NCBI GenBank assembly: GCA_965662645.1
Contig: CBFIII010000006.1
Location: forward strand, 1-64,000
DNA from: UBA5342 sp965662645
GTDB lineage: Bacteria > Bacteroidota > Bacteroidia > Bacteroidales > UBA5342
Length of the DNA stretch: 64,000 bases
Direction of reading: 5' to 3'
This document shows positions 1 to 8,829 of the stretch, in pieces. The position numbers were made by a program, and so were the translations under genes. Positions within the stretch are counted from its first letter, which is position 1, and each line of letters starts with the position of its first letter. The notes under the pieces were generated by a model that saw only the letters and a list, made by a program, of their open reading frames with translations, was not told the origin of the DNA and did no database searches.

Positions 1-79
1 TGCCTTGGTGATAGACGATAAAATTGTAGTGAAAGGAAAAGTTCCTTCTGTCGAAGAAATCATAAAGTTCTTAAAATAA
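1..79 (+). CDS. C-terminal end of a small thioredoxin-like protein
   Basis: Only the last 25 codons are in the window, read in the frame starting at base 2 and ending with TAA at 77-79. The peptide ALVIDDKIVVKGKVPSVEEI plus five more residues has the conserved C-terminal end of the small redox-active thioredoxin/glutaredoxin-like proteins (TM0996/MTH895 type), where a cis-Pro-containing strand is followed by a strand reading 'I/V-D-x-K-x-V-x-x-G-K-x-P' and a last helix 'S-x-E-E-I'. The CxxC active site would lie upstream of the window. In Bacteroidota such proteins stand in front of the ArsF/ArsG-like and permease genes seen next, so this is probably the first part of that cluster. Family assignment from the tail alone is reasonable but not certain. 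Confidence 0.65.
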   Translation, partial: ALVIDDKIVVKGKVPSVEEIIKFLK

Positions 80-130
80 GAAATCATTTTCAATATAAAC
101 CACAATGTAAAATTGTAAATATCATTCAAG

Positions 131-568
131 ATGAAAAAATTAATCAGCACCCTTAGCTTTATCTTTTTATTCGGGATAATGAGTAGTTCAGCACAATGTT
201 GTGGTAGTACTACAAGCGATAACTCTACAACTAAAACAACATGCTGCTCGGACACTCCAAAATCGAGCGAAGTAAAAGCCTACTATTTTCACGCTACACG
301 ACGTTGCGTTACATGTGAAGCCGTAGAAGCCGTTTCTAAAGAAGCTATTAAGGAATATTATGGCGACAAAGTGGTTTTTGCATCCATCAACAGGGACGAA
401 GCACAAAACAAAGCATTGGTCGCACAATATAAGATTAGCGGAACCGCCCTTTTAATTGTCAACGGTGATAAAACAGTCAATCTGACCAACGATGCTTTTA
501 TGAATGCACGTAACAATCCCGACAAATTAAAAAGCAAGTTAAAAACAACTATTGATTCAATGCTATAG
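131..568 (+). CDS. ArsF-like secreted thioredoxin-fold protein
   Basis: This 145-residue protein starts with a signal peptide (residues 1-21, cut after SSSAQ), followed by a short Cys-rich linker with two CC pairs (CCGS and CCSD). A thioredoxin-like domain follows from about residue 48 with a CxxC-type site in RRCVTCEAVE and a cis-Pro position replaced by 'SGTALLIV'. The length and pattern fit the family annotated as nitrophenyl compound nitroreductase subunit ArsF, a name taken from arsenic gene clusters; direct enzymatic proof for the family is thin. It lies 2 bp upstream of the ArsG/CcdA-like gene and is almost certainly cotranscribed with it. A sensible reading is a periplasmic thiol-redox protein that gets electrons from the CcdA-like membrane protein. 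The extra CC pairs could bind a metalloid; that is inference. Confidence 0.75.
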   Translation: MKKLISTLSFIFLFGIMSSSAQCCGSTTSDNSTTKTTCCSDTPKSSEVKAYYFHATRRCVTCEAVEAVSKEAIKEYYGDKVVFASINRDEAQNKALVAQYKISGTALLIVNGDKTVNLTNDAFMNARNNPDKLKSKLKTTIDSML

Positions 569-570
569 CT

Positions 571-1269
571 ATGGAGGTATTGCAAAGTTTTCTGGAAACC
601 TCACAGTTTCCGATATTCACCGCCTTTATATTGGGACTAATGACTGCCATTAGTCCCTGCCCCTTGGCGACCAACATCACCGCCATTGGTTTTATCAGCA
701 AAGACATAGAGAACCGACGCAAAGTATTCTTCAATGGTCTAATTTATACTTTAGGACGAGCCATTACTTATACCGTCCTTGGGGTGCTTTTTTTCTTTGG
801 TGCCAGTCAATTTGAAATGGCAGGTTTCTTTCAGGAGTGGGGTGAAAAAATATTAGGTCCACTACTGATCATCATCGGTTTGTTTATGTTAGGAGTCATC
901 AAACTGAAGATACCTGGCATAGGCTCATTGACCGAGAAAATGGAGAATAAATCGAACAGTAGTTTCTGGGGCGTTCTACTTTTGGGTATTGTTTTCGCTT
1001 TGGCTTTTTGTCCTTACAGCGGCGTCCTTTATTTTGGGATGCTGATGCCAATGACCATCAGCAGTGCCAGTGGTTTATATCTACCCGTTTTTTTCGCCAT
1101 AGCTACAGGAATACCCGTTATTATTTTTGCTTGGCTCATAGCGTTTAGTGTAGGTTCTATTGGCAATGTCTATCATAAGCTGAAAAATTTCGAACTCTGG
1201 TTCAGACGCATCGTAGCTGGTCTATTTATTGGTGTTGGCATTTATTATATCCTCACCATTTATTTCTAA
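571..1269 (+). CDS. ArsG/CcdA-family membrane protein
   Basis: This 232-residue polytopic protein has about six hydrophobic segments. Two Cys-Pro sites stand in symmetric positions, SPCPLATN near residue 29 and AFCPYSG near residue 145, the hallmark of the CcdA/DsbD transmembrane thiol-electron carriers. In Bacteroidota arsenic clusters the same protein is annotated as an ArsG-family aromatic aminobenzylarsenical efflux permease, but the Cys-Pro pair argues at least as well for electron transfer across the membrane to the ArsF-like protein encoded 2 bp upstream. The ATG at 571 follows directly on that stop codon, so the two genes are translationally close. Whether the product exports arsenicals or moves reducing power cannot be decided from sequence. 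Confidence 0.8.
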   Translation: MEVLQSFLETSQFPIFTAFILGLMTAISPCPLATNITAIGFISKDIENRRKVFFNGLIYTLGRAITYTVLGVLFFFGASQFEMAGFFQEWGEKILGPLLIIIGLFMLGVIKLKIPGIGSLTEKMENKSNSSFWGVLLLGIVFALAFCPYSGVLYFGMLMPMTISSASGLYLPVFFAIATGIPVIIFAWLIAFSVGSIGNVYHKLKNFELWFRRIVAGLFIGVGIYYILTIYF

Positions 1270-1303
1270 CAAACTATTCCGCTGCAAGCAGACGTAGTCT
1301 CCA

Positions 1304-1365
1304 TTCAAAACACTTTTTATTCGCAGCAAGTTGCGGGAATCAAACCCATCAGGTGGGATTTAAAT
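1304..1365 (+). repeat. Short palindromic intergenic repeat, copy 1
   Basis: This is one of five dispersed copies in the window (others at 11031-11093, 29821-29884, 49952-50015, 53320-53384). Shared blocks are an AT-rich start (AACACTTTTTATTCGCA), the core GCAGCAAGTTGC and the hairpin CCCATCAGGTGGG. The stem of the last hairpin is kept while its loop differs from the other copies. It fills the gap between the ArsG-like gene and the permease gene and ends about 39 bp before the permease start, so it would lie in the mRNA leader. Confidence 0.75.
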
Positions 1366-1403
1366 TAATTGTTCGCATTTTAACGAACAACAATAACATA
1401 ATC

Positions 1404-2531
1404 ATGAATAAGTTGAATTCTTTCATAAAAAATAAAAGCAAAGCAAAAGGGATTGCCGTAGCTCTGGAACAGACTGATCAGCTCGATCAGGATAAAAAAA
1501 ACAAGATACGATTAGTGGCTTCTGTCATTATTGTATTACCTCTCTTAATAGCACTGTATCATTTTTTACCACGCCTCGTTAATGCTTTTACTTTTGATTT
1601 ATTAAAGTTAAATCCTGAGACACATCTAGGAGAAGCTGTTAACTTTTTCTTTTATGACACCATAAAAATCTTTATCCTGCTCTTCCTTATCAGCAGTTTG
1701 ATGGGCGTTATCAATGCCTATTTTCCGGTAGATCGTTTACGCATTTATCTGACCACCAAAAAGATGTACGGTCTGCAATATCTCTTTGCTTCATTTTTTG
1801 GTGCTGTAACGCCCTTTTGTTCTTGTTCTTCAATTCCTTTATTCATTGGTTTTGTAAAAGGCGGCATTCCTTTGGGCGTCACCTTTGCTTATCTCATCAC
1901 CTCACCCCTAGTTAACGAAGTAGCCGTGGCCATGTTTTTAGGTTTATTTGGCATCAAAGCCACCGTTATCTATGCTGGCACAGGTATTCTTATGGGGATG
2001 TTCGGAGGTTTTATCTTAGGCAAACTAAAACTGGACAAATACCTCAGTGATTGGGTGCGCGACATACAAACGAATGCTATACAGGAAAACGAAGCTTGGG
2101 ATGGGGAGAAATTATCATTTCTAGATCGCCTGCCTACCATTATCAAAGATGGTTGGGATATTGTACGCAAAGTGCTCTTGTACGTCATCATTGGTATTGC
2201 CATTGGCGCCGCTATGCACGGCTATATACCTGAGAATTTCTTCACTGAATTTCTATCTGCTGACAAATGGTATGCGGTACCACTTGCCGTCATATTTGCA
2301 GTACCAATGTATGCAAATGCTGCTGGCATTGTACCCGTCATTCAAGTTTTTGTGGCCAAAGGTGTGCCACTAGGCACCGCTATTGCTTTTATGATGGCGG
2401 TAGTCGGTTTGTCATTGCCCGAAGCTACCCTATTGAAAAAAGTCATGAAATGGAAACTTATAGGTATTTTCTTTGGCACCATTACCTTATTTATTATAAT
2501 TTTGGGTTATCTATTCAACCTTGTACTCTAA
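1404..2531 (+). CDS. ArsP/YraQ-type permease (COG0701)
   Basis: The product (375 residues from the ATG at 1404) is a polytopic membrane protein with about eight to ten hydrophobic segments. The signature TPFCSCSSIPLF near residues 135-146 and the paired half-repeat motif around YANAAGIVPVI are those of the COG0701 permease family, which includes the organoarsenical exporter ArsP and SO_0444-type metal exporters; the CxC is thought to contact the substrate. A longer open frame begins at 1353, but it runs through the palindromic repeat and its first 17 codons have no family character, so 1404 is the better start. The central loop (about residues 215-240) is charged. It ends the arsenic/thiol cluster. 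The substrate is uncertain; trivalent organoarsenicals are the leading guess from context. Confidence 0.8.
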   Translation: MNKLNSFIKNKSKAKGIAVALEQTDQLDQDKKNKIRLVASVIIVLPLLIALYHFLPRLVNAFTFDLLKLNPETHLGEAVNFFFYDTIKIFILLFLISSLMGVINAYFPVDRLRIYLTTKKMYGLQYLFASFFGAVTPFCSCSSIPLFIGFVKGGIPLGVTFAYLITSPLVNEVAVAMFLGLFGIKATVIYAGTGILMGMFGGFILGKLKLDKYLSDWVRDIQTNAIQENEAWDGEKLSFLDRLPTIIKDGWDIVRKVLLYVIIGIAIGAAMHGYIPENFFTEFLSADKWYAVPLAVIFAVPMYANAAGIVPVIQVFVAKGVPLGTAIAFMMAVVGLSLPEATLLKKVMKWKLIGIFFGTITLFIIILGYLFNLVL

Positions 2532-2610
2532 AAAATAATAGTAATTTCTGATTACGATAAGAACGACATAAGAAACAAAAGGGTGCGGGAACGAAAGCTA
2601 CTTCAAACGA

Positions 2611-4041
2611 CTATATCTCTTTCCTTAAACGAGCTACGGGATATTTTAATTCTTCACGATATTTAGCCACTGTACGTCGTGCTATATGGTATCCTTTTTC
2701 GTTGAGAATATCCGTTAATTGCTGATCAGTAAGCGGTTTTCTCTTTGATTCTTTATTGATTGCTGCTTTTAGAACCGCTTTAATCTCTTTGGTCGAGATA
2801 TCTTCACCTTCATCATTCTGCAAACTATCTGAAAAGAAGTATTTCAAAGCATATATCCCAAAATGAGTTTCAATATATTTACTATTACTCACCCGTGAAA
2901 TGGTTGAGATATCAAAGCCCGTCTTGGCTGCCACGTGTTTTAATAACATAGGCTTAAGCTTCGTTTCATCACCATCTTTAAAAAACTCCTCTTGCATTTC
3001 AAGGATGGCATTCATCGTCATCATCAGCGTATTATGACGTTGCTTTATAGCTTCAATAAACCATTTAGCTGAATCTAACTTTTGCTTCACAAAGATCATC
3101 GCATCTTTCTGACTCCTTGAACTATTGCTATTATGCATCTCCTGAAGCATATTCAGATAAGTACGACTAACCCGAAGTTCTGGGATATTACGATTATTGA
3201 GAGAAAGGTTATATTCCCCATTATGGTACTCCAATAAAAAATCAGGCACTATCTGTTGCACCATTTTATTCATAGGATTACTAAAAGCATTACCTGGTTT
3301 TGGATTCAGTTTTAGAATCTGATCCACAATTTCTTTAAGTTCTTCTTTTTCAATACCCATACGAGTGAGTATGGCAGAATAACGTTTTTTCACAAAATCA
3401 CCATAACTCTTTTCAAGTAATAAAATAGCCTTTTCATAACCACCTTTCTCTTCCTGCAATTGATATAACTGAAGCAAAAGACATTCTTGCAAATCACTAG
3501 CACCTACACCTGGAGGATCAAATTGTTTGATCTCCAATAAGATTTCTTGCAAACGTTTATCGGTAACGTATATGTTTTGCATAAAGGCCAAATCATCAAC
3601 CATAGAAGTCACATCACGGTTGAGGTAGCCATCTTCATCAATATTACCAATAATATATTCCGCCACCTTTTCTTCGTCTTCCTCTAGAGATATCTCATTA
3701 AGTTGTGAAATGAGGTATTCGTGAAAAGTACGCCCCGCAGAAAAAGGGATCTCTATTTGCTTATCATCTTTTGATCGGTTATTAGCATAAAGTTTATAAG
3801 CAGGAATATCATCTTCGGTTTGGTATTCATCCAAAGAAAAATCATCATCTGGATTATCAGCATTATCATCCGAGTTAGAATCATCGTTCTCCTTCCCTTC
3901 CTCTAATGCTGGGTTTTCCACCAGTTCTCTCTCCACACGTTGCTCCATCTCCATCGTAGGCACTTCTAACATCTTAATGAGTTGAACCTGCAAAGGTGAT
4001 AAACGCTGTTGTAACTTTTGTTGTAATCCTAATTTCTGCAT
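2611..4041 (-). CDS. rpoN: RNA polymerase sigma-54 factor
   Basis: This 476-residue protein has all three regions of sigma-54. Region I (residues 1-50) is Gln/Leu-rich (LGLQQKLQQRLSPLQVQLIK) and contacts bacterial enhancer-binding proteins. Region II (about 50-110) is a strongly acidic Asp/Asn/Glu stretch. Region III holds the core-binding domain, a helix-turn-helix (near DISTISRVSNSKYIET) and the C-terminal RpoN box ARRTVAKYRE that reads the -24 promoter element. The length is typical for Bacteroidota. It is transcribed away from the gene at 4498 and convergent with the arsenic cluster. In this phylum RpoN acts with NtrC-type activators, none of which is in the window. Confidence 0.97.
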   Translation of the reverse strand: MQKLGLQQKLQQRLSPLQVQLIKMLEVPTMEMEQRVERELVENPALEEGKENDDSNSDDNADNPDDDFSLDEYQTEDDIPAYKLYANNRSKDDKQIEIPFSAGRTFHEYLISQLNEISLEEDEEKVAEYIIGNIDEDGYLNRDVTSMVDDLAFMQNIYVTDKRLQEILLEIKQFDPPGVGASDLQECLLLQLYQLQEEKGGYEKAILLLEKSYGDFVKKRYSAILTRMGIEKEELKEIVDQILKLNPKPGNAFSNPMNKMVQQIVPDFLLEYHNGEYNLSLNNRNIPELRVSRTYLNMLQEMHNSNSSRSQKDAMIFVKQKLDSAKWFIEAIKQRHNTLMMTMNAILEMQEEFFKDGDETKLKPMLLKHVAAKTGFDISTISRVSNSKYIETHFGIYALKYFFSDSLQNDEGEDISTKEIKAVLKAAINKESKRKPLTDQQLTDILNEKGYHIARRTVAKYREELKYPVARLRKEI

Positions 4042-4456
4042 TCAGATTATTAAATTAAAATATATTTTAAATAGAAAAGACGCTACGATCTCTTGTAGTG
4101 TCTCATATATCAAATACCGTTCCAATTAATTATTTACTCATATTAAAGATAAACTACCTTTTCCTGCACCTACTCCAAATTAATGCATTTCTATTATTCT
4201 GTTTTTCATGTTTCTACATTTTTATTTTATTAAAAATGAAACAATTACACTTTTAACAACTCTTATAAATATTTCGTTCTCATCTATTTTTATAAAAGAA
4301 ATGATAGGTTGAGAAAAGGAGTAACATACTATAAAATTTAATCGTCTAAAACACATTATAAATAGACTCCTAAACATAATAAATTGCTCGATTTCACTAC
4401 AAATATAGGCGAATTATTTAATATTCAACAAAGTTTTTATTCTGATAGAATATCCG
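4042..4456. other. AT-rich divergent intergenic region
   Basis: This gap separates rpoN (minus) from the unknown gene at 4498 (plus). The only structure seen is an imperfect hairpin at 4079-4102 (GACGCTAC / GTAGTGTC around an 8-base loop) that would lie in the rpoN mRNA leader, about 40 bases before its start. No open frame with family character was found, and no clear promoter for rpoN could be fixed by eye. Confidence 0.45.
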
Positions 4457-4464
4457 TAATTTTG
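4457..4464 (+). promoter_or_regulatory. Bacteroidota -7 box upstream of the 4498 gene
   Basis: TAATTTTG matches the TAnnTTTG consensus of the major Bacteroidota sigma factor. A -33 TTG is not clear, though a T-rich stretch lies at the right distance. Initiation about seven bases downstream would give a leader of roughly 27 bases, which supports the TTG start at 4498. Confidence 0.5.
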
Positions 4465-4497
4465 TGACCTTAAAATAAAAGAAAACTATATATACTA

Positions 4498-5274
4498 TTG
4501 AAGGATAATTTAAAAATACAAAAAGAGTTTGAAGCCTTTTTAGACACTCTGGACGAACAGAACTGCTACATGCTTGAAGATGAAATCGATATAAATATTC
4601 AGAACAAATATTTTTTACATTCACGTCAAGTAGATAAAAAACAGAATAAAGAAGAAGTATTTAGGAGTATTCCTCTTTTGTCTGATAGCACAGCTGATAT
4701 TGAGACAAAAAAAGATATCTTAACAAAACTAGCAACTTTACGTGATGTAGAAGCCTATCGTGTACTTGAAAGAAATCACCGTACTTTTGAAGATGAAGAA
4801 CTAAATCTTTGGAGTGTTTTGGCTTATCATGAGTCTAAAATGCTGCTTAATGGGTCTTTAAAAAACGAACAACAAGTATTTATTTCTACAGGCCTAGGTA
4901 GTAAAAATGGTAAGTTTAGGTATTTTGTAGCCCTCTTACCTCACGAAGAAAATGAGAAATTTAATGCATTTCAGCGTGACTTCATAAAGAAAGAATTAGA
5001 TTTCACCCTTAAAAAATTTCATGCTGAGTTAGAATTAGTACTGGAAGAAGCTGACGAATACATAAGTTTCAAACTCCTTATTCCCATCAAAGTTAATGTA
5101 CCACGACTTTTCAAAGAGACCTTAGGCAATTGTAATCAGTTAGCTCCTTTTGTTAATGACAAATTCATTATCACTAATGTAAATGAGATGGATCGTGAGG
5201 AAATATTTGACTTTATCGAGAACATTGACAATGAAGAAGAAGATATTATAGAAGATATCGTATCGTTGAATTGA
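4498..5274 (+). CDS. Conserved-looking cytoplasmic protein of unknown function
   Basis: This 258-residue protein is not recognised. It has no signal peptide or membrane segment, and it ends in a very acidic tail (about residues 232-254, many Glu/Asp). The middle (about 110-200) alternates strands and helices (VFISTGLGSKNGKFRYFVALLP). The chosen start is a TTG: a -7 box lies about 35 bases upstream, and the next in-frame ATG (4570) would remove a well-formed N-terminal helix. If the TTG start is wrong, the protein begins at residue 25. It is followed after 21 bp by the DUF6340 lipoprotein gene on the same strand. The two may form an operon, but their joint role is unknown. Confidence 0.7.
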   Translation: MKDNLKIQKEFEAFLDTLDEQNCYMLEDEIDINIQNKYFLHSRQVDKKQNKEEVFRSIPLLSDSTADIETKKDILTKLATLRDVEAYRVLERNHRTFEDEELNLWSVLAYHESKMLLNGSLKNEQQVFISTGLGSKNGKFRYFVALLPHEENEKFNAFQRDFIKKELDFTLKKFHAELELVLEEADEYISFKLLIPIKVNVPRLFKETLGNCNQLAPFVNDKFIITNVNEMDREEIFDFIENIDNEEEDIIEDIVSLN

Positions 5275-5295
5275 TAATATGCAAAAAAACAAGAT

Positions 5296-6324
5296 ATGAT
5301 AAAGCTAAAACACATCTTGAATAGCTTGTTAAGTCTATGCTTTATTTTATTTCTGAGTTCTTGTGGCACTTATAATAAGATAAATATTGATGTCCTTCAG
5401 CCTTCGACTTATGCGTTTCCAGAACCTGTAAATCAAATTGTGGTTCATAACAATGCAAAAGAACAGGCTTCTAATGTAGGACATACCAATTACAAAAGCA
5501 CTATAAATTATAACAATTCAAATCCTAAAAAGAAAAAAATTAAAGAAGTAAATATTAAAGTGGACAGTACCATCACTACTTGTTTAGATAATGTAAATAT
5601 CACCCTTAACTCAACAGGACTATTTACGAAAGTATTAGAATCTGAAGAATTAAAAAACACAACTATCGCTCCATATAATTCGTATAAGTTTTTCAAATCA
5701 TATGATGTAGAAGCCATACTCGTCTTAGAACGTTTAACCTATCAAGATAATTATACACTTCTTACGAATAAAATATATGGTAATGAAGAATACGAAGTAG
5801 AAGTTATCGTTAAATCCAATTGGAGTTTATATTTCTCAGAGAAACCTGCACATGGTTATCCTTTTGAGGTAAGTAACACTTTATATTGGAATGAGAAAGA
5901 TGCTGACAGGACCGATTGCATATTGCAAACAGTTAATGAAAATGGATATACTGCAGCACAAAAAATAAGCCCCTATTGGGAACAAGTATCACGTTTATAT
6001 TTTACCAATATTTCTTATGTCTATAAAGAGATAGAAGAAGCTATAGCTCAAAATGACTGGACTACTGCTGCTAAACGTTGGAAAGCAATTTACGATAGTC
6101 AGCGTAAGGATAATAAAACAAAAGGACGCATGGCCTATAATCTTGCGCTTTATTTTGAAATGAAAAATGATTTTGAAGCCTCCTTGTCATGGTTGGCTAC
6201 AGCCGATACCTTATTTACTAAAACCCGTGCTGAATCGGAAGTTTATATTTGTCAATTATATACTAAAATACTAAATAAGCGTATTATAAACCAAAAGCTA
6301 ATAGAACAACAATTTGGTCTTTAA
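5296..6324 (+). CDS. DUF6340-family lipoprotein
   Basis: This 342-residue protein begins with a lipoprotein signal whose lipobox is LSSCGT (Cys at residue 23). Next comes the sequence NKINIDVLQPSTYAFPEPV typical of DUF6340, where a 'vLePA.v..P..v..i.v.NR' motif opens the domain. The C-terminal third (about 235-325) reads like a pair of TPR-type helices (NDWTTAAKRWKAIYD; ARMAYNLALYFEMKNDFEASLSWL-like spacing). The function of the family is unknown. Lipoproteins of this phylum usually sit in the outer membrane, and the residues after the Cys (GTYNK) lack the acidic export signal of surface lipoproteins, so a periplasm-facing position is more likely. Its start is 21 bp after the preceding stop. 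Confidence 0.8.
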   Translation: MIKLKHILNSLLSLCFILFLSSCGTYNKINIDVLQPSTYAFPEPVNQIVVHNNAKEQASNVGHTNYKSTINYNNSNPKKKKIKEVNIKVDSTITTCLDNVNITLNSTGLFTKVLESEELKNTTIAPYNSYKFFKSYDVEAILVLERLTYQDNYTLLTNKIYGNEEYEVEVIVKSNWSLYFSEKPAHGYPFEVSNTLYWNEKDADRTDCILQTVNENGYTAAQKISPYWEQVSRLYFTNISYVYKEIEEAIAQNDWTTAAKRWKAIYDSQRKDNKTKGRMAYNLALYFEMKNDFEASLSWLATADTLFTKTRAESEVYICQLYTKILNKRIINQKLIEQQFGL

Positions 6325-6361
6325 TAAGACATTTATATTTTTAGTATCCCCTTGTTTTTAG

Positions 6362-6369
6362 TACTTTTG
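6362..6369 (+). promoter_or_regulatory. Candidate -7 box for the SulP gene
   Basis: TACTTTTG fits TAnnTTTG and lies 83 bp upstream of the SulP start, in the 127-bp gap after the DUF6340 gene. A TTG at the expected -33 distance is not evident, so only the box itself is seen. Confidence 0.4.
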
Positions 6370-6451
6370 CACACTTTTTATAAGAAAGCAGAACGCCCAC
6401 CACAAAAACCAATTAAGCAATTCACTATTAAAACCTTAACCTAAATTATAT

Positions 6452-7987
6452 ATGTTTTTTATTCAAAAATTAACGGGTGGTATAAACATCCAAAATGAAG
6501 TTCTCTCAGGCATTACTGTGGCTTTAGCATTAGTTCCCGAAGCAGTGGCTTTTTCTATAATTGCAGGTGTGAGCCCTCTTGTTGGCTTGTACTCAGCCTT
6601 TATTATTGGCCTAGTCACAGCTATTATGGGAGGTCGCCCTGGTATGATTTCAGGAGCTACAGGATCCATAGCAGTTGTCATTGTAAGCCTAGTGGTGAGT
6701 CACGGAGTAGAATATCTATTCTCAGCCGTTATCTTAATGGGTATCATACAAATGGCTGTAGGGTTTTTTCGTTTAGGAAAATTCATTCGTTTAGTACCAC
6801 ATCCTGTGATGTTTGGTTTTGTAAATGGATTGGCTATCATCATCTTTATGGCTCAGTTGCCCCAATTTAAAGTAGCCGATGCTGCTGGAGATATGATGTG
6901 GATGGCTGGCACTCAGCTATGGACTATGATAGGCTTTGTAGTTATGACCATGGCCATCATCTTTTTAATGCCTAAAATCACAAAAGCCATACCTGCTCCT
7001 TTAACTGCTATAGTTGTGGTATCTGCCATTATCTTATTATTTGGCATACAGACCAGAACAGTAGGTGATATCGCCTCTATTTCGGGTGGTTTACCTAAAT
7101 TTCATTTACCACAAGTCCCTTTTACCTTTGAAACTCTGCGCATTATTTTTCCATATTCTCTTATTATGGCTGCGGTGGGTTTAATAGAAAGTCTATTAAC
7201 CCTTACAGTAATAGACGAAATGACCGAAACCCGTGGGCGAGGCAATAAAGAAAGTCTAGCACAAGGCATTGCAAATCTAATCACCGGCCTTTTTGGTGGT
7301 ATGGGAGGCTGTGCTATGATAGGACAAAGCATTATCAATGTAAGCTCAGGCGGACGAGGCCGTCTCTCAAGCACAGTCGCTGCTACGGGGCTTTTAGCAA
7401 TTGTATTATTTGGCTCTTCGCTCATCGAAAAAGTTCCTATGGCTGCTTTAGTAGGCTTAATGTTTATGGTTTCTATTGGTACTTTTGAATGGGCCAGTCT
7501 TAAGATCTTCCGTAAAGTACCTATCGTTGATGTGGCCGTTATGGTTATTGTTGCTACTGTTACTGTTATCCTTCACAATTTAGCCTTGGCCGTACTTATT
7601 GGTGTTATTATATCTGCTCTAAGTTTTGCTTGGCAAAATGCAAAATTAATTCGCACTAAAAGTTCTATTGATGACAAAGGCGTTAAACATTACACCTTAA
7701 TAGGTCCTCTCTTTTTCGGTTCTGTGACCAATTTTCAAGATAATTTTGATGTTATAAATGACCCCGATGAAGTGATTATCGACTTTGGACGAAGTCAGAT
7801 CATTGACCATTCAGCTATTGAAGCAGTTAATAAACTGACAGAGAGATATGCTAAACAAAATAAAGTGGTGCATCTGTGTCATTTAAGTGAAGATTGTAGA
7901 AAGCTACTCTTTAATGCTTGTGCTATTATAGATATTAATATTATCGAAGACCCCCGTTACAAATTGGTTTCTGATAAACTAGCTTAA
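6452..7987 (+). CDS. SulP family inorganic anion transporter
   Basis: This 511-residue protein has the SulP (SLC26) architecture: a membrane domain with about 14 segments in two inverted repeats (residues 1-390) and a C-terminal cytoplasmic STAS domain (about 405-505). Family motifs seen are ALALVPEAVAFS in the first segment, GATGSIAVVIVSLV near residue 70, and MGGCAMIGQSIINVSSGGRGR near 285. The STAS part has the 'DEVIIDFGRSQIIDHSAIEAV' strand-helix pattern of anti-sigma-factor-antagonist folds. Family members carry sulfate, bicarbonate, chloride or carboxylates; the substrate cannot be told here. It is a single-gene unit, closed by a clear hairpin terminator just after its stop. Confidence 0.92.
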   Translation: MFFIQKLTGGINIQNEVLSGITVALALVPEAVAFSIIAGVSPLVGLYSAFIIGLVTAIMGGRPGMISGATGSIAVVIVSLVVSHGVEYLFSAVILMGIIQMAVGFFRLGKFIRLVPHPVMFGFVNGLAIIIFMAQLPQFKVADAAGDMMWMAGTQLWTMIGFVVMTMAIIFLMPKITKAIPAPLTAIVVVSAIILLFGIQTRTVGDIASISGGLPKFHLPQVPFTFETLRIIFPYSLIMAAVGLIESLLTLTVIDEMTETRGRGNKESLAQGIANLITGLFGGMGGCAMIGQSIINVSSGGRGRLSSTVAATGLLAIVLFGSSLIEKVPMAALVGLMFMVSIGTFEWASLKIFRKVPIVDVAVMVIVATVTVILHNLALAVLIGVIISALSFAWQNAKLIRTKSSIDDKGVKHYTLIGPLFFGSVTNFQDNFDVINDPDEVIIDFGRSQIIDHSAIEAVNKLTERYAKQNKVVHLCHLSEDCRKLLFNACAIIDINIIEDPRYKLVSDKLA

Positions 7988-7997
7988 AAAACACAAG

Positions 7998-8029
7998 AGT
8001 CCCATTGTTCATTCATTGGGACTTTTTTT
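7998..8029 (+). terminator. Rho-independent terminator after the SulP gene
   Basis: The perfect 7-bp stem AGTCCCA / TGGGACT around an 11- to 12-base loop is followed by seven T residues. It begins 11 bp after the SulP stop codon. Confidence 0.9.
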
Positions 8030-8034
8030 GTTTT

Positions 8035-8703
8035 ATATCATATACAGTGGATCGTCAAATTAGACCTTCCCCATTACAAATATATCCTGATAATAAAGTT
8101 GTCACTATTACGACACCCCCTAGTTGTACTTTTACTGCTTACCCCTTAAGAACAACATTAGTTCCTTTGTATTTAAAGTCATTCATTATTCCCTTACAAT
8201 GTATTTTTAGAGTTTTAGTGAACTTATTAAATGGATTAATTTCACTTTCATCTACTATATCACACAAAAAAAATAGAACAGCAGCTTCATCTATATCAAT
8301 AAAATCCATGAGGTCATTAATCAATTCTTTTAGTTGATATGCCTCTCCAATGACAGGTAGAAAGCATATCAATTCATCTCTTTCTTTACGCTGATTTTTC
8401 TTCAAATTACAACTCTTCTTAAGAAATTTATATTTTTGTCTTTCAAGTATTTGATAATAAATTTTCTAACTTTCCAACTTCATTAAACAGTTTTATTATA
8501 TAGAATTTATCAAAAACAATATTGGCTTTAGGAAACCCATCCATAGCCCCAGCAATAAAGGATGATGACATATCAATGCTGATATGCTCTATTTGTTCTT
8601 TAAAACATCCTCTATGTTCAAGATGTTCTCGTATATTTTTATCGTATTCATGTCCTTCCCATGTATAAGATATAAAGCAATTGTTATACACAATTGTCTT
8701 CAA
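8035..8703 (-). pseudogene. Decayed ISL3-family transposase
   Basis: Three minus-strand pieces read in order as the second half of an ISL3 DDE transposase. Piece one (8703-8443) has the catalytic-region pattern IEHISIDMSSSFIAG...PKANIVFDKFYIIKLFNE. Piece two (8405-8139) has DEAAVLFFLCDIVDESEINPFNKFTKTLK...HCKGIMNDF. After a stop and a frame change, piece three (about 8120-8035) reads GCRNSDNFIIRIYL, a stop, then WGRSNLTIHC, matching the family ending 'GYRN..NFI..IYF..GKL.FDYPL'. The N-terminal zinc-finger/HTH half is missing. Stops and frameshifts rule out an active enzyme. It marks an old insertion between the SulP and Na/Pi genes; no terminal repeats were recognised. Confidence 0.8.
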
Positions 8704-8829
8704 CTAAAGCCAAAAAAAGGACAACGCTATCTATATTGATAATAATTGTAACATTTTTGCAACATTGACTTGCAAAAGTATTGCTACCCTAACGATTTTA
8801 TGTATTTTCGGAGCTCAAATAGATATGGA

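Noticed and set aside
8005..8337. 110-codon plus-strand frame after the SulP gene
   Set aside because: It is antisense to the decayed ISL3 transposase and begins inside the terminator hairpin.
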